A stretch of DNA of 64,000 nt, taken from Streptomyces avicenniae. Its GTDB lineage: Bacteria; Actinomycetota; Actinomycetes; Streptomycetales; Streptomycetaceae. The translations under genes and the position numbers were made by a program. The stretch is from NCBI RefSeq assembly GCF_000719135.1, contig NZ_JOEK01000001.1, forward strand, positions 372,001-436,000, in the 5' to 3' direction. Below the pieces are notes generated by a model. The model had not been told where the DNA came from. It saw only the letters and a program-made list of their open reading frames with translations, and did no database searches. Below are positions 34,205 through 42,549 of the stretch, in pieces (the first letter of the stretch is position 1; every line of letters begins with the position of its first letter).

Positions 34205-35055
34205 GCGCTCGCGTCAGCCTGCCGCAGCGGTTCCCGTACCGGCTGGTCGCCACCGACCTGGACGGCACGCTGCTGCGCGGGGACGGCACGATCTCGCAGC
34301 GCACGCGTGACGCGCTCGCCGCCGCGCAGGCGGCGGGCGCGGAGCATCTCGTGGCCACCGGCCGCAGCGTCGCGTGGACGCGGGACATCCTGCGCGCGCT
34401 CGGCTACCGGGGCATCGCCGTCTGCGGCCAGGGCGCGCAGCTCTACCACGCGGGCGAGGACCGGCTGTTGACGTCCATCACCCTCGACCGGGCCGTCGCG
34501 CGCCGGGCGGTCGAGCTGCTGGAGGACGCCCTCGGGCCGCTGGCGGTCGGCGCGGCGGCGGACGGGGTGGACGGCGACATCAGGATGGACGCCCACTTCC
34601 GGCCGGTGGACGGGGACAACGTCACCGACGAGGTGAGCGAGCCGCAGGACGTCGCGCCGGACCGGGAAGGGCTGTTCGCCGAGCCGGTCATCAAGCTGTA
34701 CCTCCAGCATCCTTCGCTGAGGGACGACGCGTTCGCGGCGGCGGCGCGGGAACGGCTGGGCGGGGTGGTGGACTTCGTCGTGTCGGGCCCCGGGCTGGTG
34801 GAGATGCTGCCGCTCGGGCTCTCGAAGGCCACCGGGCTGTCCCTGGCCGCGCGGCGGCTGGGCGTACGGGCCTCGGACACCATCGCGTTCGGCGACATGC
34901 CCAACGACGTGACGATGCTCGGCTGGGCCGCGCACGGCGTGGCGATGGGCAACGCGCACCCGGAAGTCCTCGCGGTGGCCGACGAGGTGACGGGCAGCAA
35001 CGACGAGGACGGCATCGCGACCGTCATCGAGGCGCTGCTCGCGGCCTCCCCTTGA
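34201..35055 (+). CDS. Cof-type HAD hydrolase
   Basis: 284 residues. HAD motif [11 protein letters not shown] with nucleophile Asp19 and Asp21, motif II VATGRS, motif III Lys in LSKATGL and motif [12 protein letters not shown] with GNAHPEV, typical of class IIB (Cof) sugar- or nucleotide-phosphate phosphatases. TTG start overlaps the serS stop. A second Cof-type gene lies at 43611. Substrate unknown. Confidence 0.88.
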   Translation: MSARVSLPQRFPYRLVATDLDGTLLRGDGTISQRTRDALAAAQAAGAEHLVATGRSVAWTRDILRALGYRGIAVCGQGAQLYHAGEDRLLTSITLDRAVARRAVELLEDALGPLAVGAAADGVDGDIRMDAHFRPVDGDNVTDEVSEPQDVAPDREGLFAEPVIKLYLQHPSLRDDAFAAAARERLGGVVDFVVSGPGLVEMLPLGLSKATGLSLAARRLGVRASDTIAFGDMPNDVTMLGWAAHGVAMGNAHPEVLAVADEVTGSNDEDGIATVIEALLAASP

Positions 35056-35061
35056 GGGAAG

Positions 35062-35095
35062 TTATCCACAGGCTGTGCAACACGCCTGTGGAAAA
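35062..35095. promoter_or_regulatory. pair of inverted DnaA-box-like sites
   Basis: TTATCCACA (35062-35070, perfect) faces TGTGGAAAA (35087-35095, one mismatch on the other strand) between the convergent HAD and kptA genes, 2.2 kb from the pheA-serS cluster. Confidence 0.55.
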
Positions 35096-35129
35096 GCCGG
35101 TTTGACGGTCCGTCGGCAGCAGGATCCGA

Positions 35130-35684
35130 TCATTCACGGACACGGAGATACGCGGGCGGCACCGCGTCCGTCAGCCACACACCGTTGTCGCTGAGGTGGA
35201 ACGTCCCGCCGTCCCGGTGCATCGCCCCGCTGTCCACCGTGAGGACCACGGGTCTGCCGCGCCGGGCGCCGACGCGGGTCGCCGTCTCGCGGTCGGGCGA
35301 GAGGTGGACGTGGTGGCGGCCCATGGGGCGCAGCCCCTCGTCGAGGATGGCGGACACGTGACGCGCGGTCGTGCCGTGGAAGAGGTGGGCGGGCGGCTCC
35401 GCCGGTGGCAGCCCGAGGTCCACCTCCACCGTGTGGCCCTGGCTGGCGCGGATGCGCAGGTCGTCGCCCGTGCCGTCGAGGGCGTAGCGGCGTTTGTCGT
35501 TCGTCGCGACGACCTCGGCGAGTTCGTCGGGGGTGATCGGGAAGCCGTGGCGGCGGGCCGCGTCGAGAAGGGCGGCGACCGGGGTCCAGCCCTGGGCGTC
35601 GAGCGTGATGCCGATGCGGGCCGGGTCGTGTCTGAGGTGGCGGGAGAGGTACTTCGAGACGCGTATGCGCCGTCTGTCGTCCAT
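35130..35684 (-). CDS. kptA: RNA 2'-phosphotransferase (Tpt1/KptA)
   Basis: 184 residues. VSKYLSRHLRHDP near 9-21, then HGTTARHVSAI and HVHLSPD carry the Arg-His-Arg-Arg set of Tpt1 enzymes that transfer a 2'-phosphate from RNA to NAD. In yeast this completes tRNA splicing; the bacterial substrate is uncertain, with RNA repair or end modification proposed. ATG 35684 chosen because the family starts right before this segment; an upstream start at 35768 adds an unrelated tail. Confidence 0.9.
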   Translation of the reverse strand: MDDRRRIRVSKYLSRHLRHDPARIGITLDAQGWTPVAALLDAARRHGFPITPDELAEVVATNDKRRYALDGTGDDLRIRASQGHTVEVDLGLPPAEPPAHLFHGTTARHVSAILDEGLRPMGRHHVHLSPDRETATRVGARRGRPVVLTVDSGAMHRDGGTFHLSDNGVWLTDAVPPAYLRVRE

Positions 35685-35794
35685 GCGGTCAGGGTGCCGT
35701 AGGTCGGCGCGTGGGGGACACCGCATTTCGGCACGTCGGGACGGCGCACCCGTCACGCTGTACAACACGGGGAAGGACCTGCACCGTTGGTCCC

Positions 35795-36994
35795 ATGAAC
35801 CACACCACTCTCGACGTTGACAGCGTCCGCGCCGGGACGCCCGGCTGTTCCGAGCGCGTCCATCTCAACAACGCGGGCGCGGGGTTGCTCTCCCGGCGCA
35901 CGCTGCGTGCCGTGACCGGGCATCTCGAACTGGAGGCGGCCATCGGCGGGTACGAGGCGGCCGACCGTGAACAGGAGCGCATCGGCCGTACGTACGCGGA
36001 CATCGCGACGCTGATCGGCGGCCGGGCCGCCGAGGTCGCGCTGTTCGACAACTCGACGCACGCCTGGCAGGCCGCCTTCCTCTCGCTCACCCACACCTTC
36101 GGGCCGGGCGACCGGATCCTCACCGGGCGCGCCGAGTACGGCAGCAACGTGCTGATGTACCTGCACGCCGCCCGGCGGTTCGGGGTCGAGGTCGTCGTCG
36201 TCCCGGACGACGCGCACGGGCGGCTCGACACCGAGGCGCTCGCCGGGCTGATCGACGAGCGGACGCGGCTGGTCGGCGTCAGCCATGTGCCGACCGGCGG
36301 CGGACTCGTCAATCCGGCGGCGGAGATCGGCCGGATCACGCGTGCGGCCGGGGTGCCCTTCCTGCTGGACGCCACGCAGTCGGTGGGCCAGTTCCCGGTG
36401 GACGTGCGCGCGTTGGGCTGCGACATGCTGACGGCGACGGGCCGCAAGTTCCTGCGCGGGCCGCGCGGCACCGGCTTCCTCTGGGTGGCCGAGGCCATGC
36501 TGGGGCGGGTCGAGCCGGTCATGCCGGAGATCAAGTCGGCCGAGTGGGACGGCGCGCGCGGCTTCACCTGGCGGGCGGGGGCCGAGCGCTTCGCGTCGTG
36601 GGAGATGAACTACGCGGCGGTGCTGGGCCTCGGCTCGGCCGTCCGCCAGGCGCTCGAACTGGACCCTGCGGTGACGGGGGCGCGCGCCGTCGCCCTGGGC
36701 GCGCGGCTGCGGGACGCCCTGGACGCGCTGCCGGGCGTCACCACCCACGACCTGGGGCTCGACCGGTGCGCCATCGTGACGGCCCGGGTGGGGGACGTCC
36801 CGGCGCGTGCGGTGGCCGCGGCGCTCGCCGGGCAGGGGGTGAACGTCTCGACGACCGATCCGTCGCACACGCAGTTCGACGCGGAGGTCAGGGACGTCCA
36901 CCCCCTCGTCCGTCTCTCGCCGCACTACTTCACGACGGAGGACGAACTGGACCGGGCCGTCGCGCTGATCGACGGGCTCGCGCGGGGGCGGTGA
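35795..36994 (+). CDS. class V PLP aminotransferase / cysteine desulfurase-like enzyme
   Basis: 399 residues. VHLNNAGAGLLS start, DATQSVGQFPVDV with the PLP-binding Asp, and ATGRKFLRGPRGTGF with Schiff-base Lys218. Lacks a clear mobile-loop Cys, so a lyase, epimerase or transferase reaction is as likely as cysteine desulfuration. ATG 35795 chosen after GGAAGGACC upstream. Divergent from kptA; no pathway genes adjacent. Confidence 0.85.
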   Translation: MNHTTLDVDSVRAGTPGCSERVHLNNAGAGLLSRRTLRAVTGHLELEAAIGGYEAADREQERIGRTYADIATLIGGRAAEVALFDNSTHAWQAAFLSLTHTFGPGDRILTGRAEYGSNVLMYLHAARRFGVEVVVVPDDAHGRLDTEALAGLIDERTRLVGVSHVPTGGGLVNPAAEIGRITRAAGVPFLLDATQSVGQFPVDVRALGCDMLTATGRKFLRGPRGTGFLWVAEAMLGRVEPVMPEIKSAEWDGARGFTWRAGAERFASWEMNYAAVLGLGSAVRQALELDPAVTGARAVALGARLRDALDALPGVTTHDLGLDRCAIVTARVGDVPARAVAAALAGQGVNVSTTDPSHTQFDAEVRDVHPLVRLSPHYFTTEDELDRAVALIDGLARGR

Positions 36995-37009
36995 GGGCGC
37001 GGCGCCGGG

Positions 37010-37786
37010 TCAGACCACCTGTCCGCGCGCCTCGGCGAGCGCGACGACCTCCGCCTCGGCCGCCGCCAGCGACTCGTCCGCCAGACCGCGGTACGCGGCC
37101 AGGTGCGGCGCGAATCCGGCGAGGGTCATCTCGGCGGCGACGAAGCTCATGTTCTCCTCCGGCACGCCGAGCCCGCCGAAGTACGCCCGCAGCCAGGGCG
37201 TCTGGAAGTCCCAGGCTTCCCGGGGCGTCCCGGGGCCGTAGGCGCCGCCGCGCGCGGAGACCACGACCAGCCGCGTGCGGCGCAGGAGGCTGTCCCCGGT
37301 GGCCGGATCGGTGAAGACGCCGGGGAAGCCGACCCGGTCGATCCACGCCTTCAGCAGGGCGGACACGGAGAAGTTGTACATCGGCGCGCCGATCAGGACG
37401 GTGTCGGCCTCCAGCAGTTCGGTGATCAGCGGGTGCGTCAGCGCCCACTCCCGCTCCTCCTCGGGGCCCCGGACGCGCGCGGCGACGCCGGACAGGGCGG
37501 TCAGGCCCTCCCGCTCCTGCCGCCGCCCCAGCGCGCAGTAGGCGGTGCCGAGCGGGGGCACGGGCGCGGCGGCGAGGTCGTGGTACCGGTAGCCGTCCGC
37601 GCCGTGCAGGGCCCGCCAGTCCCGCGCGAACAGTGCGGTGAGCCGCCTGCTGACCGACTCGTCGGAGCGGTGGGCACTCGAATCCAGATGCAGCAGCCGT
37701 GTCCGGGCCGCCGGTACCGTCCCCTGTGTCGGCTGTGTCGGCTGTGTCGGCTGTGTCGGTTGCGCCGGCTTCATCGGTGTTGTCAT
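37010..37786 (-). CDS. FMN-dependent NADH:quinone oxidoreductase/azoreductase
   Basis: 258 residues. After a PTQ-repeat tail, a flavodoxin-like fold: HLDSSAHRSDES phosphate loop (about 33-44), GAPMYNFSVSALLKAWIDR (about 130-148) with the FMN-contacting Met-Tyr-Asn-Phe, and SARGGAY. Reduces quinones or azo bonds with NAD(P)H. Divergent from the ECF41 sigma gene and preceded by an ECF41-like promoter on its own strand, so it is probably that factor's target. ATG 37786 or GTG 37801 could be the start. Confidence 0.85.
   Translation of the reverse strand: MTTPMKPAQPTQPTQPTQPTQGTVPAARTRLLHLDSSAHRSDESVSRRLTALFARDWRALHGADGYRYHDLAAAPVPPLGTAYCALGRRQEREGLTALSGVAARVRGPEEEREWALTHPLITELLEADTVLIGAPMYNFSVSALLKAWIDRVGFPGVFTDPATGDSLLRRTRLVVVSARGGAYGPGTPREAWDFQTPWLRAYFGGLGVPEENMSFVAAEMTLAGFAPHLAAYRGLADESLAAAEAEVVALAEARGQVV
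37724..37759. repeat. 9-bp in-frame tandem repeat (CTGTGTCGG x4)
   Basis: Four exact copies starting at 37724, 37733, 37742 and 37751 encode Pro-Thr-Gln units in the azoreductase N-terminal tail. In-frame, so copy number changes would alter length without breaking the gene. Confidence 0.9.
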
Positions 37787-37795
37787 GGCGGAGCC

Positions 37796-37822
37796 TGTCA
37801 CCTCGGTGTGGTTGCGTTCGTC
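37796..37822 (+). promoter_or_regulatory. ECF41-type promoter for the sigma factor gene
   Basis: TGTCACC (37796-37802), 16-base spacer, CGTC (37819-37822), matching the ECF41 consensus TGTCACA-N16-CGTC at all but one position. Points toward the sigma gene at 37860, so autoregulation is predicted. Confidence 0.6.
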
Positions 37823-37831
37823 AAGGAGGCT

Positions 37832-37858
37832 GACGCCCGGGGGTGAGGAAAGGTGACC
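37832..37858 (-). promoter_or_regulatory. ECF41-type promoter for the azoreductase gene
   Basis: On the minus strand GGTCACC (37858-37852), 16-base spacer, CGTC (37835-37832). Same spacing as its plus-strand partner; two mismatches to TGTCACA. Transcription would start near 37825 and run into the azoreductase. Confidence 0.55.
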
Positions 37859-37859
37859 G

Positions 37860-38789
37860 GTGGAAGAGCTGGACGGCCCGGACGACCCGGGTGAGCTGGA
37901 CGAGCCGCGTGAGCTGGATGACCTGGCAGAACGCTTCGACGCCCAGCGCGGGACGCTCCTGTCGGTCGCCTACCGGCTGCTCGGTTCCGTCGGCGAGGCG
38001 GAGGACGCCGTGCAGGAGACCTGGCTGCGTCTGAGCCGGTCCGACGCCGGGGCCGTGGAGAACCTGCCGGGCTGGCTGCGTACGGTGATCACCCGCATCT
38101 GCCTGGACGTCCTGCGCGCCCGCCGCTCCCGCCGGGAGGACCTGACCGGGCAGGAGGTGCTCGACCAGGTCGCGGAACCCGCCGCGGGCGGCCGTCCTGA
38201 GGACGAGGCCCTGCTGGCCGACTCCGTCAGCCGCGCGCTGCTCGTCGTCCTGGACCGGCTCGCGCCCGCCGAACGCGTCGCCTTCGTGCTGCACGACATG
38301 TTCGCCGTGCCCTTCGACCAGATCGCGCCCCTCGTCGGACGCACCCCCGTCACCACCAAGAAGCTCGCCAGCCGCGCGCGGGGCAAGGTGCGGGGCGCTC
38401 CGGTGGTGTCGGCGGACGAGCTGGCCCGTCGTCACACGGCCGTCTCGGCCTTCCTCGCCGCCGCGCGGGCCGGCGACCTCGACGCGGTCCTGGCGGTGCT
38501 GGCCCCCGACGTGGTGCGCCGCAGCGACCCCCTGCTGCTCCCGCCCGGCGCCGCCGCCGAGGTCCGCGGCGCGCGGGCCGTGGCGGAGGGCACCGTGTTC
38601 CTCGCCTACAGGTCACGAATCGCGGAACCGGCCCTGATCGACGGCTCGGTGGGAGCCGTCGTCGCGCCGGGCGGGCGGCTGCTGATCGCGCTCACCTTCG
38701 CCGTCGAGGACGGCCGGGTCGCGGCGTACGAGGTGATCGCGGACCCCGCACGCCTCCGGCGGCTCGACATCGCCGTCCTGGACGGGTGA
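37860..38789 (+). CDS. ECF41-family sigma factor with SnoaL-like C-terminal domain (SigJ type)
   Basis: 309 residues. Acidic start, sigma-2 (about 23-90: RLLGSVGEAEDAVQETWLR), sigma-4 (about 120-180: FVLHDMFAVPFDQIAPLVGRT) and a C-terminal SnoaL-like domain (about 190-305) ending VIADPARLRRL, the position of the ECF41 NPDKL motif. In this group the extension replaces the anti-sigma factor and both activates and restrains the sigma. GTG start with AAAGG upstream. Divergent azoreductase is the likely target. Confidence 0.92.
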   Translation: MEELDGPDDPGELDEPRELDDLAERFDAQRGTLLSVAYRLLGSVGEAEDAVQETWLRLSRSDAGAVENLPGWLRTVITRICLDVLRARRSRREDLTGQEVLDQVAEPAAGGRPEDEALLADSVSRALLVVLDRLAPAERVAFVLHDMFAVPFDQIAPLVGRTPVTTKKLASRARGKVRGAPVVSADELARRHTAVSAFLAAARAGDLDAVLAVLAPDVVRRSDPLLLPPGAAAEVRGARAVAEGTVFLAYRSRIAEPALIDGSVGAVVAPGGRLLIALTFAVEDGRVAAYEVIADPARLRRLDIAVLDG

Positions 38790-38792
38790 GCG

Positions 38793-38816
38793 GCGGGGGC
38801 GTCGCCCCGCCCCCGC
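38793..38816 (+). terminator. hairpin after the sigma gene
   Basis: GCGGGGGC (38793-38800) and GCCCCCGC (38809-38816), eight-base stem and eight-base loop, four bases past the stop. Confidence 0.5.
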
Positions 38817-38850
38817 GCGCCCGCCGGAGGTGCCGGACCGGGCCTGGGGT

Positions 38851-38939
38851 CCGTCTTCGAAGGGGGCGTCCGGCCGCTCGCGGCGTCCGGTGCGTGCGAG
38901 CGCAAGGCGCCGCGAGCAGGGCGACCCCTGTGAAGACGG
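38851..38939. repeat. nested inverted repeat between convergent genes
   Basis: Outer arms CCGTCTTC (38851-38858) and GAAGACGG (38932-38939); inner arms GCTCGCGGCG (38876-38885) and CGCCGCGAGC (38908-38917), both perfect. Ends at the 3' end of the ABC permease gene. A large cruciform or bidirectional terminator. Confidence 0.55.
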
Positions 38940-38942
38940 GCC

Positions 38943-39665
38943 TCAGTCGTCGGCCGCCACGGTGAGGACGGTGAGGCGGCGGATCGCGTACCAGGTACCG
39001 GCGACGGTGACGGCGGCCAAGAGGATCACGGCCGTCGGCAGGGCCACGTCCGAGGTGACCCCGGTGCCGTCGGCCGCGACCCGCTCCGCCAGGGAGAGGG
39101 ACCACTGCTGGACGCTCAGCGTCCGCGCGCCCGACACGATGCTGCCGAAGAGCGTCTCCCAGATGAGCGAGTAGATGAGGCCGAAGACCACCGCGTTCCG
39201 CGAGACGGTGCCCAGCAGGAGGAACACCGCGCTGTAGGCGATCGAGGCGACGGCGGCCGCCAGCGTGTAGGCCCCGGCTATCTGCTGGCTGTTCCCGTTC
39301 ATGATCATCCCGGCCAGCAGGACCGGGACGGTGGTGAAGAGCATGGTGACCGCGATCGCGACCCACAGCTTCGTCAGGATGATGGTGCGCCGGGGCAGCG
39401 GCTTCGACAGCAGGTAGACGATCGATCCGTCGTCGATCTCCGGGGCGATGGCGCCCGTTCCGGCGATGACGCCGATCAGCGGCACCATGGCGGCCAGGCC
39501 GAAGCCGCCGAGCACCTCCTCGGTCACCCGGTCGTCGGCCCCGCCGATGGCCCGGACCGCGATCGCGATCAGGATCAGCAGCCCGGGGAGGATGCTGAGG
39601 AGGATGGCGCGCCTGCGGCCCAGCAGCGCCCGGTAGGTGAGCCGGGCGACGGTCTCGTTGTACAC
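38943..39665 (-). CDS. ABC-2 type permease
   Basis: 240 residues, six hydrophobic segments (about 20-40, 57-75, 97-120, 130-150, 158-178, 210-230); PEIDDGSIVYLLSKPLPR is the typical ABC-2 cytosolic loop. Last gene of a four-gene operon with two ATPases and two permeases, 11 bp after its partner ATPase. GTG start after TAAGGAG. Exports an unknown substrate (lipid, peptide or drug). Confidence 0.88.
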   Translation of the reverse strand: MYNETVARLTYRALLGRRRAILLSILPGLLILIAIAVRAIGGADDRVTEEVLGGFGLAAMVPLIGVIAGTGAIAPEIDDGSIVYLLSKPLPRRTIILTKLWVAIAVTMLFTTVPVLLAGMIMNGNSQQIAGAYTLAAAVASIAYSAVFLLLGTVSRNAVVFGLIYSLIWETLFGSIVSGARTLSVQQWSLSLAERVAADGTGVTSDVALPTAVILLAAVTVAGTWYAIRRLTVLTVAADD

Positions 39666-39676
39666 GGCAGGGCTCC

Positions 39677-40594
39677 TTACGCGCTGATCAGGTAGGAGAA
39701 GACGCTTTCCAGGGACTCGTCCGACGGGGAGACCGCGAGCAGCCTGATCCCGTGGTCCCTGGCGAGCCTGGGCAGTTCGGTGGTGAAGCGGCCGAAGTCG
39801 TGCGCCTGCACCCGCAGGGCACGCTCGGCGGTGTCCACCTCGATGGACGTCGTGGACGGGTCGCCGATCAGCGCGGCGGCCAGCGCGCGGTCGTCGCTGG
39901 AGCGGATCAGGTACTGGTGCGGCCGGTCGGTCATGAGACGCCGGATGCGCCGGAAGTCACCGGACGCGGCGTGCCGCCCCGCGACGATCACCTCGATGTG
40001 CCCGGCCAGTTGCTCGACCTCCTCCAGGATGTGGGAGGAGAACAGGACGGTACGGCCCTCGTCGCCCATCCTGCGGAGCAGCGTCATCAGCTGCATCCGC
40101 TGCCGGGGGTCCATGCCGTTGAACGGCTCGTCGAGCAGCAGCACGGACGGCTGGTGCACGAGGGCGGAGGCCATCTTGACCCGCTGCCGCATGCCCTTGC
40201 TGTAGGTGGAGATGCGGCGGTCCGCCGCGTCGGTCATCTCCACGGTGGCGAGGGCGTCCCGCGCGGCGGCCTTCGGATCGGGCAACCGGTGCAGCTCGGC
40301 GTTGGCGAGCACGAACTCGCCGCCGGTCAGGTAGTCGTACATCCCCTCACGTTCGGGGACGAGCCCGATGTGGCGGTAGACGGACTCGTTGCGCCAGATG
40401 GACGCGCCGTCCAGCGTGACCGTCCCGGCCGAGGGGGCGAGGAAGCCGCTCATCATGTGGATGAGCGTGGACTTGCCCGCGCCGTTGGGGCCCAGCAGAC
40501 CGGTCACGCCCGGGCCTATGGCCATGCTGATGTCGTTGACGGCGACCACGTTGCCGAACCAGCGGGAGACCTGGGTGATCTCGATGGTGGTCAT
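39677..40594 (-). CDS. ABC transporter ATP-binding protein
   Basis: 305 residues. Walker A GPNGAGKST (about 35-43), signature YSKGMRQRVKMA, Walker B VLLLDEPFNGMD, H-loop SSHILEE. The last 85 residues form the extension seen in DrrA/CcmA-like exporters. Pairs with the permease at 38943 and follows the permease at 40598 by three bases, so the four genes are one transcript. Confidence 0.92.
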   Translation of the reverse strand: MTTIEITQVSRWFGNVVAVNDISMAIGPGVTGLLGPNGAGKSTLIHMMSGFLAPSAGTVTLDGASIWRNESVYRHIGLVPEREGMYDYLTGGEFVLANAELHRLPDPKAAARDALATVEMTDAADRRISTYSKGMRQRVKMASALVHQPSVLLLDEPFNGMDPRQRMQLMTLLRRMGDEGRTVLFSSHILEEVEQLAGHIEVIVAGRHAASGDFRRIRRLMTDRPHQYLIRSSDDRALAAALIGDPSTTSIEVDTAERALRVQAHDFGRFTTELPRLARDHGIRLLAVSPSDESLESVFSYLISA

Positions 40595-40597
40595 GGG

Positions 40598-41491
40598 TCA
40601 GATCCCGGCCTTCCGGTAACGGCGCAGCAGGAGCGCCAGGCACAGGGCGACGAGCCCCGCGACGGCGAGCAGAGAGGCGATGCCCTGGAGTGTCGTCGGC
40701 TGGACGCCCGCGGGGAACCCGGTGGTGCCGCCCAGGAACGCGGCCTGGATGCCGTCCACCAGCGAGGCGGGCGAGAAGAGGCCGAACCAGCCGATCGCGC
40801 CCTCGGAGTCCTGCGTCTCCATGAGCGCTTGGAGGGGGTACACGGCGAAGCCGGGGATGGTCAGCACCGCGATGACGGCGGCGACGCCGAAGCCTCGTCG
40901 GGGGGTGAACGACGCGACCAGCAGGGCGATGCCCGCGTACAGCACCGACAGGACGGCCGTGGCGACCAGGCCCTGGAGGTATCCGGTCGTCTGGTCGGCG
41001 AAGCCCAGCTCGGCGAGCAGCCCGCCCACGTACGAGATGGTCAGCGGCAGCCCGGTGAACAGGAAGAGCGCGCCGACGAGGGCGGCGAACTTGGCCGTCA
41101 CGTAGTCCGCGCGCGTGATGGGCCGGGAGAAGTAGAGCGGCATCGTCTTGTACCGCAGGTCGAGCGAGACCAGTTGGGGCGCGGCCATCGCCAGGAAGAG
41201 GACGACGATGGGCTCCATCGACAGGGCGTACCGCGTGTGGTCGATGAGCAGCTCGTCCGTGCCGGTGGTCGAGGCGACCGCGACCATGATGACCGCGGGC
41301 AGCGCCATCACGGCGAACAGCCCCCACGGCAGCACCTTCGAGCGGGCCGGGCGGCCGAGGCCGAAGGCGCCGCGCAGGGAGTGGACGAAGAGCGAGTACC
41401 GGGCGTAGCGCGCGCCGAGGCGTGCGCCCTCGTACCGGCGGTACCCGATGTCGTGGATACGGGCGTCGGCCGTCTGCCGGGGGATCGTCAT
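40598..41491 (-). CDS. ABC-2 type permease
   Basis: 297 residues, six membrane segments with an extended cytosolic N-terminus (RIHDIGYRRYEGARLG, a motif shared by Streptomyces ABC-2 permeases) and LDLRYKTMPLYFSRPITRADYV loop. Starts overlapping the stop of the upstream ATPase by four bases. Forms an exporter with the ATPase at 41488 or as a heteromeric complex with the second pair. Confidence 0.88.
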   Translation of the reverse strand: MTIPRQTADARIHDIGYRRYEGARLGARYARYSLFVHSLRGAFGLGRPARSKVLPWGLFAVMALPAVIMVAVASTTGTDELLIDHTRYALSMEPIVVLFLAMAAPQLVSLDLRYKTMPLYFSRPITRADYVTAKFAALVGALFLFTGLPLTISYVGGLLAELGFADQTTGYLQGLVATAVLSVLYAGIALLVASFTPRRGFGVAAVIAVLTIPGFAVYPLQALMETQDSEGAIGWFGLFSPASLVDGIQAAFLGGTTGFPAGVQPTTLQGIASLLAVAGLVALCLALLLRRYRKAGI

Positions 41492-42432
41492 GACTGCGCC
41501 TCCTCGAAGACCTCGGCGATGCGGTGGCGGCGCTGTTCCATGCGGACCAGGCCGAGGCCGAGGTCGGCGACGGTGTCACGGACGATGTCGTACACCTCGG
41601 CGCCGGTGACCTCGATCTCCAGCAGCTGCCCCACGGTGGGCGCGGCGGTCACCCCGGCCGCCGCCAGGGCGGCGCGTACCGCGTCGGAACCGCGCGGGTG
41701 CGCGTCGCTGTCGGTGACCTCGATCGCCAGGGCTGCGGTGACCTCCGTGAAGCTGGCCGTGGACTGCGAGCGCAGGAGACGGCCGCCGTCGATGACGACG
41801 ATGTGGTCGCAGGTGCGCTCCAGCTCGCCCAGCAGGTGTGAGGTGACCAGCACCGATATCCCGAAGTCGGCGTGCACCCGGCGGATCAGGGAGAGCATCT
41901 CGTCGCGCCCGGCCGGGTCGAGGCCGTTGGTCGGCTCGTCGAGCAGGACGAGGCTCGGGTCGTGCACCAGGGCCTGGGCGAGCTTGACGCGCTGCTTCAT
42001 GCCGGTCGAGTAGCCGCCCATCGGGCGGTACCGCTCCTCGCGCAGGCCGACGTGCCGCAGGGTGTCGGCGGTCCGCTCACGCGCCGCCGTGACCGGCAGA
42101 CCGGACATCCTGGCCATGTGGACGACGAACTCGGTGGCCGACACGTCGGCGGGCAGGCAGTCGTGCTCCGGCATGTAGCCGACGCGCGCGCGGATCGCGT
42201 CGCCCTCCCTGGCGGCGTCGAGGCCGAGCACGGCGGCACTGCCCTCGGTGGCCGGGGCCAGCCCCAGCAGGAGCTTGATCAGCGTGGACTTGCCCGCGCC
42301 GTTCGAGCCGATCAGCCCCGTGACACCCGGGCCTATGTCCACCGTCAGCCCGTCGAGCGCGGTCACCCGTGGATACCGCTTCGTCAGGCCCCTGGTCTGA
42401 ATCACGCTTGGATACGTGCTGTCTGCGCTCAC
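41488..42432 (-). CDS. ABC transporter ATP-binding protein (first gene of exporter operon)
   Basis: 314 residues. Walker A GSNGAGKST (about 45-53), signature YSTGMKQRVKLA, Walker B LVLLDEPTNGLD, H-loop TSHLLGE; C-terminal extension as in bacitracin/natural-product exporters. GTG 42432 taken as start because conserved sequence begins a few residues later; an upstream start at 42474 is possible. The ribosome site is weak either way. Confidence 0.9.
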   Translation of the reverse strand: MSADSTYPSVIQTRGLTKRYPRVTALDGLTVDIGPGVTGLIGSNGAGKSTLIKLLLGLAPATEGSAAVLGLDAAREGDAIRARVGYMPEHDCLPADVSATEFVVHMARMSGLPVTAARERTADTLRHVGLREERYRPMGGYSTGMKQRVKLAQALVHDPSLVLLDEPTNGLDPAGRDEMLSLIRRVHADFGISVLVTSHLLGELERTCDHIVVIDGGRLLRSQSTASFTEVTAALAIEVTDSDAHPRGSDAVRAALAAAGVTAAPTVGQLLEIEVTGAEVYDIVRDTVADLGLGLVRMEQRRHRIAEVFEEAQS

Positions 42433-42522
42433 CCACGAGACGCTAGTGCCCCGCGGGCAGGCCCCGCGTCCCACTTTGGTCTCAAGACGTGCTCTCTTTC
42501 GTCCCTCGCCCCGCCGGTCGGC

Positions 42523-42532
42523 CCCCTAGGGG
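42523..42532 (-). terminator. palindromic hairpin core after the LLM gene
   Basis: CCCCTAGGGG within a longer GC-rich imperfect stem (about 42511-42548), just downstream of the oxidoreductase stop and before the ABC operon start. Weak evidence for termination. Confidence 0.3.
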
Positions 42533-42549
42533 ACGGCCCGCCGGTCAGG

